From Paracentrotus lividus (taxonomy: Eukaryota; Echinodermata; Echinoidea; Camarodonta; Echinidae), in the NCBI GenBank assembly GCA_940671915.1, contig CALNVZ010003433.1:28168962-28232961 (forward strand): a stretch of 64,000 bases of DNA, given 5' to 3'. The position numbers and the translations under genes were made by a program. Positions 58,255 to 64,000 of the stretch are shown piece by piece (positions within the stretch are counted from its first letter, which is position 1; every line of letters starts with the position of its first letter). The notes below the pieces were generated by a model. That model searched no databases. It was not told where the DNA came from and saw only the letters and a list, made by a program, of their open reading frames with translations.

Positions 58255-61200
58255 TTAGAAGGAAAGGATTCTGGTTTTAACTAAAATGTATGAGTAAGAT
58301 TGTGTATTCAAAGGTTTTAGGTAATGAAATGTTTTTTTAGGCCTTTTTTTTAATGCATTTAGGGATGGTTTGTCTGTTACAGAAGGGGGAAGGGAGTTCC
58401 AGAAAGTGGGTCCTGAGTACCTGATGGACAATAGCATAAATTGTTTATCTACTTTACCGATGTGAAATTTATGACGATTTCGAGTATTATAAGAATGGAT
58501 ACTGCTATTTATAACAAAAATGTTGCATAGTGCTTCTGGGAGAATACCCTTCTTATACTTAAGTCTTATATAATAAAATCATCATACAATATTTATTTAG
58601 TTGGTAGATATCTAATACATTAAGTGAAACGAAAATCGGTCTTGAAGGGGCTCTGTATTCTGCAAAAGTGCAAAGTCTTACAATTCGTTTTTGCAATTTA
58701 AAAATGCAATGAAGTCTAGATTTATAAGTATTTCCCCATACAATGTTGCAATAAGTTAAATGAGGTAAAATTAAGGTATTGTGCAATAAAAACAAAATTC
58801 TTTGAGGTAACACATAACGCAACTTGCTAAGAATTCCAATGGTTCTTGAGATTTTTGACGATACAGATTGAATATGAAATACATCCTAAGAACTTAACGA
58901 CTTCAATCCTTTCTAAAACAGTATTTTTTATCTTAACGGAAAGTAGATCATGAACATATCAATTCTACTCTATGTAAAATGTAAAGATAACGTACACCAA
59001 AGTACAGTATATTATCGTAATTAAACAAGGCGCGTCCATTATCTAAGAGGCCAGACGCAACAAAGTGACGTTGGAAAATATGGCTGAGAAGCGCAGAAAT
59101 CTATACAGCTGGCTGCAATACTAAATTAGCTCACAAAAACTCGCGTAAGAAGACTTCCCTGCAGTGGAAATTGTATTGTCCGTTCGGTTGAGCGATCTAC
59201 TCATGGAGATGAAAGAAATTGATGAACTTTTTAGTTAATAGATTCTCCAGACAAGATGGAGGAAATACACATTTGGGCAAGCTTATAACATTATTATGCT
59301 GAAGTTGTAATCAGAATATGCAATTCATATAAATTGATGCTCAAAACAATTACATAGATTGTGAACTTGTCACAAGTCTTGTGATGACGCCGTTCACATG
59401 TTTCTATGCGATATGCATGTGATAAGCGTAAATATTGACTAGTCGAGGAAAGAACCTCTTATGATTATGTTCAAAGTGACAGGACTTTTTTTTTAATCAA
59501 TTAAAATGAATGTACCATCTCCGGAATGCTGAGAATTCGAGCTTTTAATTGCCCTGTGATCAATAAGCTATAATAGTATAATGCGGCATCGAGGATCAAA
59601 ACTATGCAGCGCATGCCTATTTTGAGAGCAAAATATACCATATTGTACAGGAATGTGATTTGTCTAGGCTTTCGAATTGACACAAGTGACAGGACTTTTT
59701 TTCCCCTTTGCAATAAGTTATTCCTATTTCTGAAAAAATCAGACTCTTAGCGTACTTATTCAAGTTGATCATTTCTTTTAAAAGGTAGTTGCTCGCCACA
59801 ATAAAGAAAATAAAGTGAAAAACTGTCCAAAAACAAAAAAAAATCCAATGGGCGCGCTCGCTTTGAGTAGAATGGTAGCGCCCTCTATCTCTTAAGTTTA
59901 CAACTAGAATTGATATGTTCTCTCGGAATATTTTTTTGTTTATTATGAAAATACATGTAGTTCGATTTTTCAACATTAACAGACAATTTATTATCGTTAA
60001 ACCATGTACTAAGTTTATTAAGCTCTACAGTTATAAGATGGGAGAGGCGAGAAATGTTTTCATGGGAAATTAATAAAGTAGTATCGTCTGCAAACAATAT
60101 GAATTTAAAAAGGCTAGAACAATTACAAATATCATTGACATATATAATAAATAATAGAGGGCCTAGAATTGATCATTGGGGAACACCGCAACATATTGGT
60201 AAAGGATCAGATAATACTTCTTTATACAATACATATTGAAATCTATTGTCTGCATAATGTTTAAACCATTGAAGGGGAATTCCACGAATACCATATATAT
60301 ATAATTTATGTAATAAAATATCGTGATCTATGGAGTCAAACGCCTTTCAAAAGGTCTATGAAAATTCCAACCGTATGCAGTTTTTTACTTAAAGATGTAA
60401 TAACAGTATCATGTAGGTCAATCAGTGCCATTTCGGTTGATGTATTTTTGCGAAAACCATATTGACATGGATTGATTATATTATTATAAACGGTAAAATT
60501 GAAATTGGGCGATAGTTTGAAATAATGTGTTTGTAATTCTTCATTATGGATCGGCACGACCTTTGCAACTTTTAAATTCAAGGGGACTATTCCTGTATTA
60601 ATTGACAAATTTATAAGATGAACAATAGGAGATAAGAGAAAATGAATCACAGATTTAAGTACCTTACTACACAATTCATCAATACCAGAAGAATTGGAAG
60701 CTTTAAAAGATTTCACAATATTTATCACTTCACTCTCATCAGTGGGTTTAAAAAAACAATGATTTATCAAGCATATTAGGCATATATCGTTTAAAATCAT
60801 GTATATTATTTGCAATAGACATATGTAAGTTTTTACCAAGGTTAACAAAATAACTATTAAGTGTATTTGCAATACTCATTTCGTCATTATTAATTTTACC
60901 ATTAATCATCATATGTTTCGGTAAGGCTTTAGACTTATTACCAAGTAGGTTTTTAATAATATTCCAAGTACTCTTAAGATTTCTTTTGTTGTCGTTAAAT
61001 TTTTTAGTATAGTAATTCCGTCGGGCTTTATGAATAGATCTACTAACTATATTACGTGCATTCTTATATAATTGTTCATTATTTTCTGAATGAATTTTGC
61101 ATGATCTTTTGTATAGCCTATGCTCTTTGCGTATTAAACGAACTATATCCATTGTTATCCAAGGTTTTTTTTTTACATTTTTTACGTGTATTGCTTTTAC

Positions 61201-62411
61201 ATGTACGTTTTATTAGATTCCTGTCATAAATGGTTTGTAATACATCAATAAAAATATTGTACGCTTCGTTTGCATCATTATTCCGATCAGTAAGAGCTAG
61301 ATCTTCTTTTAGGGCCTTGAGAGTTTCTTCATTGATCTGACGGTATGTATAAGGTTCAATCAAAGGAGTCAATTTATGGCTGGTTGTTACTTGAAATATT
61401 GGTAAGTGATCTGTTGCATCACAGTACAAAATACCAGGGGTTATATTTCCACAGATATTATTAGTGTAAATATTGTCAATCAAAGATTCAGACGATTTAG
61501 TAACCCTAGTAGGTTTGTTTATAAGAGGTATGACAGAATGCGAATAAATCATATTAATAAAATCATTTATATTTGTTTGCATAATCTTCAAATGGTCAAT
61601 ATTAAAATCACCCATTATCCAGGATTTCTTACCCTCATGTGACAATTTTGTAAGAGATTCATCAAGTATATCAGTAAAAGTTTTAAGGTTTGAATTAGGT
61701 TTTCCGTATAGTACTCCGTCTACAACTGGTTTAACATTTTTACTATTTATTTCCATGAAGATTGATTAAAAAACATCGGATTGTGGCATAATATCATTTC
61801 TTATTTTAAAGTCAAAACAATTCAAAATTAGCATACCAACTCCACCACCTCTTCCACATGTACGATTACAGTGGATAAATGTATAACCTTGTTTGTTGAA
61901 CAACATTGGGGTATCGCTGTGGATCCATGTTTCGGAGAAACCATATATTGAAAAATAAAACTCCAGTGTATCTATAATATATGCATCAATTTTGTCAAAA
62001 TTTTTGTTAAGGCTCCTTGAATTAAAGTGTAAAAAACTCAGGCTATCTTTTAGTTAATGTAGGTCCGACCTTTGAGATAAACTCATCTTCTAAATAATAT
62101 TCACATTTGGCAATATAATCAGTGACAGTGTCTTGTTGGCAAGGTTGTGCAATATGTACATCATTATCCACTTCATTTAGTTCATATACATCATTATTAT
62201 TTACAAGAATATTAAGAACATCAAGACATTGTTTATGTTTCATATCGATTGCTATTTCGTCAATAAGCTCATTATCAGTCATATCTTTAAATGGAAATTC
62301 ATAAGATAAACATTGCAAACATACTAATTGGGACCTGCATGTGTAGGATAAACTTGTAGTTAAAATATCATTCATAGCCATACATGGATAATTGGTGTGA
62401 TCTTGATACAA
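58255..62411 (-). pseudogene. ORF2 of the minus-strand LINE: endonuclease and reverse transcriptase
   Basis: In order: an N-terminal segment (62411-62043); endonuclease motifs LHFNSRSLNKNF near 62010, FSETW near 61935, GDFNID near 61610 and DHLPIF near 61405; linker SIHKARRNYY near 61030; and RT motifs near 60700 (SSGIDELCSKV), 60440 (YGFRKNTSTEMAL), 60350 (FIDLL then AFDSIDHDILL after a one-base shift), 60170 (GVPQ-stop-SILGPLLF) and FADD near 60095. C-terminal segments follow at 58822-58559 (LPHLTYCNIVWG) and 58437-58255 (SGPTFWNSLP). Catalytic residues survive, but at least two stops, several frameshifts and one insertion disable it. Confidence 0.9.
58959..59913. mobile_element. TA-flanked element inside LINE ORF2
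   Basis: It starts TCAATTCTAC and ends CTAGAATTGA with TA outside (58957-58958, 59914-59915). On either side lie adjacent parts of the LINE: KNIPREH on one side and DLLSVKIKNTVLERI on the other. The interior repeats GTGACAGGACTTTTTTT at 59477 and 59687. At 955 bp it has no clear coding capacity. Confidence 0.8.
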
Positions 62412-62644
62412 AAGTTAAAACCATTGATGTGGTAGAAGAAAGAGGTTGGAAGAAACAGAAATGAGCATACATTTGTAATCCATTGAAATCACAAAACAAA
62501 AACAAAAAACAAGCAAAAACTGTTGTAGACTAATAGAAAAAAAGCTGTTTACAATTGAGTATATACAGTAATGTAATTGTAAACAGTAAAATGTTCATAG
62601 TATGAGATAGTTCATAGATAGAGAGGTACCATCCAGATGAACCA

Positions 62645-63471
62645 TTATGTAGATGTGATAGTTTCAGATTTTTCATTAGCTTCATTTGCGGTCGGTAGGT
62701 GATCCAGATCATTCTTGCTGGTAATGAGTTTCTTTACATCTTTACCCCCGGTCCCGGGGACAAGTGCGATGATACGTCCATCACTGGTCCAAGCTGCTAT
62801 GGTTTTGGGGGACGATTTGGTGAGAGACAAGAGGATCATATTTTCTCTCGTCGGGTCTTCCTGTATGGATTTTTTCTTTCCTGCAAGCTCTCTCCCGCAA
62901 AATCGCTCTACGCTTTCTGTAGGAGTTGAACTTAGCTATAATAGGCCGGGGTTTTGGTTCCTCCACATTGTCTTCTGAACCGTCATCTTGTTTTTCCTTG
63001 GAGTCTGTTCGGTGGATCTTTGGCCCTATCCGGTGGCTTCTCTCAAGCTCATTCTTTGTAAGAGGTACGCCCAGCATCTCATTCACCGCTTTTATGATGA
63101 TGTCATCTGTGTCCTCTTTGTTGCTCTGAAGAAAGCCAAAGAAGCGCAAACAATTCCGCCTTGAATACTCCTCCTGTTTGTTTGCTTGGAGCAACATGTT
63201 GTTGATGGTAGTGTCTCTTTCGATGATGGAGGCTTCTAATCGAGACATCTGACGTGATCTCTTATCATTTTGAATTTCCAGCTCTAACATTCTCGCCTCT
63301 TGTTTCTCAACTTCAGTCTGTAATTTCTTTAGACGTTTTTGGATGTGGCCCTCAATCAATGACTGGAACCTTTTTGTCTGAGAGCAAATCTTTCATAACT
63401 GCTGATACACGTGATGAGGTAGATTCTTTCCTCTCTTTGGCTGCTCTAGTAGTTACGCTGTCATCAGCCAT
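62645..63471 (-). pseudogene. ORF1 of the minus-strand LINE
   Basis: The start ATG is at 63471-63469 (MADDSVTTRAAKERKE). One frameshift near 63375 leads into a long coiled-coil-like stretch (LQTEVEKQEARMLELEIQND), then YSRRNCLRFFGF, SHRIGPK and RPIIAKFNSYRKR, which fit the RNA-binding fold of LINE ORF1 proteins. A second frameshift near 62840 leads to the C-terminal TKSSPKTIAAWTSDGRIIAL. The product would bind LINE RNA. The two frameshifts make it a pseudogene unless they are sequence errors. Confidence 0.8.
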
Positions 63472-63480
63472 CTTTGAAAT

Positions 63481-64000
63481 AGTGTCAATTTGAGAAAAAT
63501 CACAGGTATATTCAATTACACTTGAGAATGGAAAGAGTTTACATGGAGAGGGGTATATCCATGTATAGTGTAGTCAATAGTGTAATCCGATTCGCCGAAG
63601 AATAGCCTCAAAGATACTCCAAAAGTAATCCCATCAAGCGATGAATGAAGAAGAATAATCACAAAAACTAATCCAGTTAATCAGCTTACCGTTTATTGTG
63701 AGAGAAGAATAGAAGGTTGGAGCACTATCTTGGAAGATAGATTGAAATTAAGTCTTGTAATCACCAGATTGCTGAAACTAAATGGGATTTGCTGTCACAT
63801 AAAATATATCACATGGGACTGTAGTGAATTTTCCAGGACATTCAGTCTGTGGAGCAAGAGTTTTTATGATCCAAATTTCACTTTCCACAAATGTCACTTT
63901 CCACAAATTTACGATTCACAATCACAATGCATCACTCTGGTATGGTGTGGTGGAAGACACATGAGCTAGTCCATAATTATTTAAGTGAAATGCTGATAAA
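63481..64000. other. No gene recognised, possibly LINE 5' region
   Basis: Sequence upstream of ORF1 on the minus strand may include the LINE's 5' untranslated region. The boundary cannot be seen in a single copy. Confidence 0.4.

Larger units (their letters stand above)
57838..63480 (-). mobile_element. CR1/L2-like LINE, nearly full length, minus strand
   Basis: Read on the minus strand it contains an ORF1 (63471-62645), an ORF2 (62411-58255), a 3' region and a tail of ATAAAATGAAATG-type repeats (57838-57880). This is the best preserved LINE in the window, with only a few frameshifts and stops. A TA-flanked element (58959-59913) interrupts ORF2, and a 50-base A run (58082-58131, T run in the LINE sense) has expanded in the 3' region. 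The 5' end is not defined. Confidence 0.85.

Noticed and set aside
61406-61642. Plus-strand frames inside the minus-strand LINE (also 60054-60239, 62122-62304, 62699-63493)
   Set aside because: Antisense shadows of ORF1 and ORF2.

Overview
This is a gene-poor, AT-rich stretch of an animal nuclear genome. It contains spliceosomal exons with GT-AG introns, decayed LINE retrotransposons (two CR1/L2-like, one RTE-like), many short TA-flanked DNA elements, microsatellites and two assembly gaps of N (22853-22952 and 34440-34965). An 18-base mirror motif, GCTCGCGCTTCGCGCTCG, recurs in three separate repeat arrays. I associate that motif with marine invertebrate deuterostomes such as echinoderms, but this is recollection that I could not test. 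No tRNA, rRNA or complete protein gene was found.

The only convincing host coding sequence is a tandem array of leucine-rich-repeat (LRR) exons on the + strand, 25273-37391. A unit of about 360 bp carries one 72-nt exon. Each exon encodes exactly one 24-residue LRR and is bounded by AG and usually GTAAGT with phase-2 introns on both sides, so units can be added, lost or skipped without changing frame. Seventeen recognisable exons are present: 13 intact and 4 broken. A more decayed unit may lie just upstream. The exon centre is almost invariant, while amino-acid differences fall on positions predicted to lie on the concave ligand-binding face. The first exons (signal peptide, LRRNT) and last exons (LRRCT, membrane or signalling domain) are not in the window.

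Layout: 0-7.4 kb holds a foldback element, a 5-kb inverted repeat with nuclear-receptor-like half-sites, a 205-bp MITE and a TA-flanked element. 8.8-25 kb is a run of nested palindromic TA-flanked elements and microsatellites. 25-30.3 kb is the main LRR array. 30.4-36.1 kb is an insertion made of a mirror-motif array, an RTE-like LINE, a gap and a matching inverted repeat. 36.1-37.6 kb holds two more broken LRR units, with a cleanly inserted TA element between them. 38.3-42.1 kb is a large inverted-repeat element with a GC-rich interior. 43.7-47.5 kb is a terminal-inverted-repeat element made of minisatellite and mirror-motif units. 48-53 kb is a CR1/L2-like LINE with a tandem duplication and nested insertions. 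53-56.7 kb holds two repeat-rich inverted-repeat elements. 57.8-63.5 kb is a fuller CR1/L2-like LINE on the minus strand, interrupted by one TA-flanked element.

Interpretation: the window looks like the middle of a diversifying LRR receptor locus embedded in repeats. Duplication and conversion create new LRR units, and transposable elements break units and split the array.
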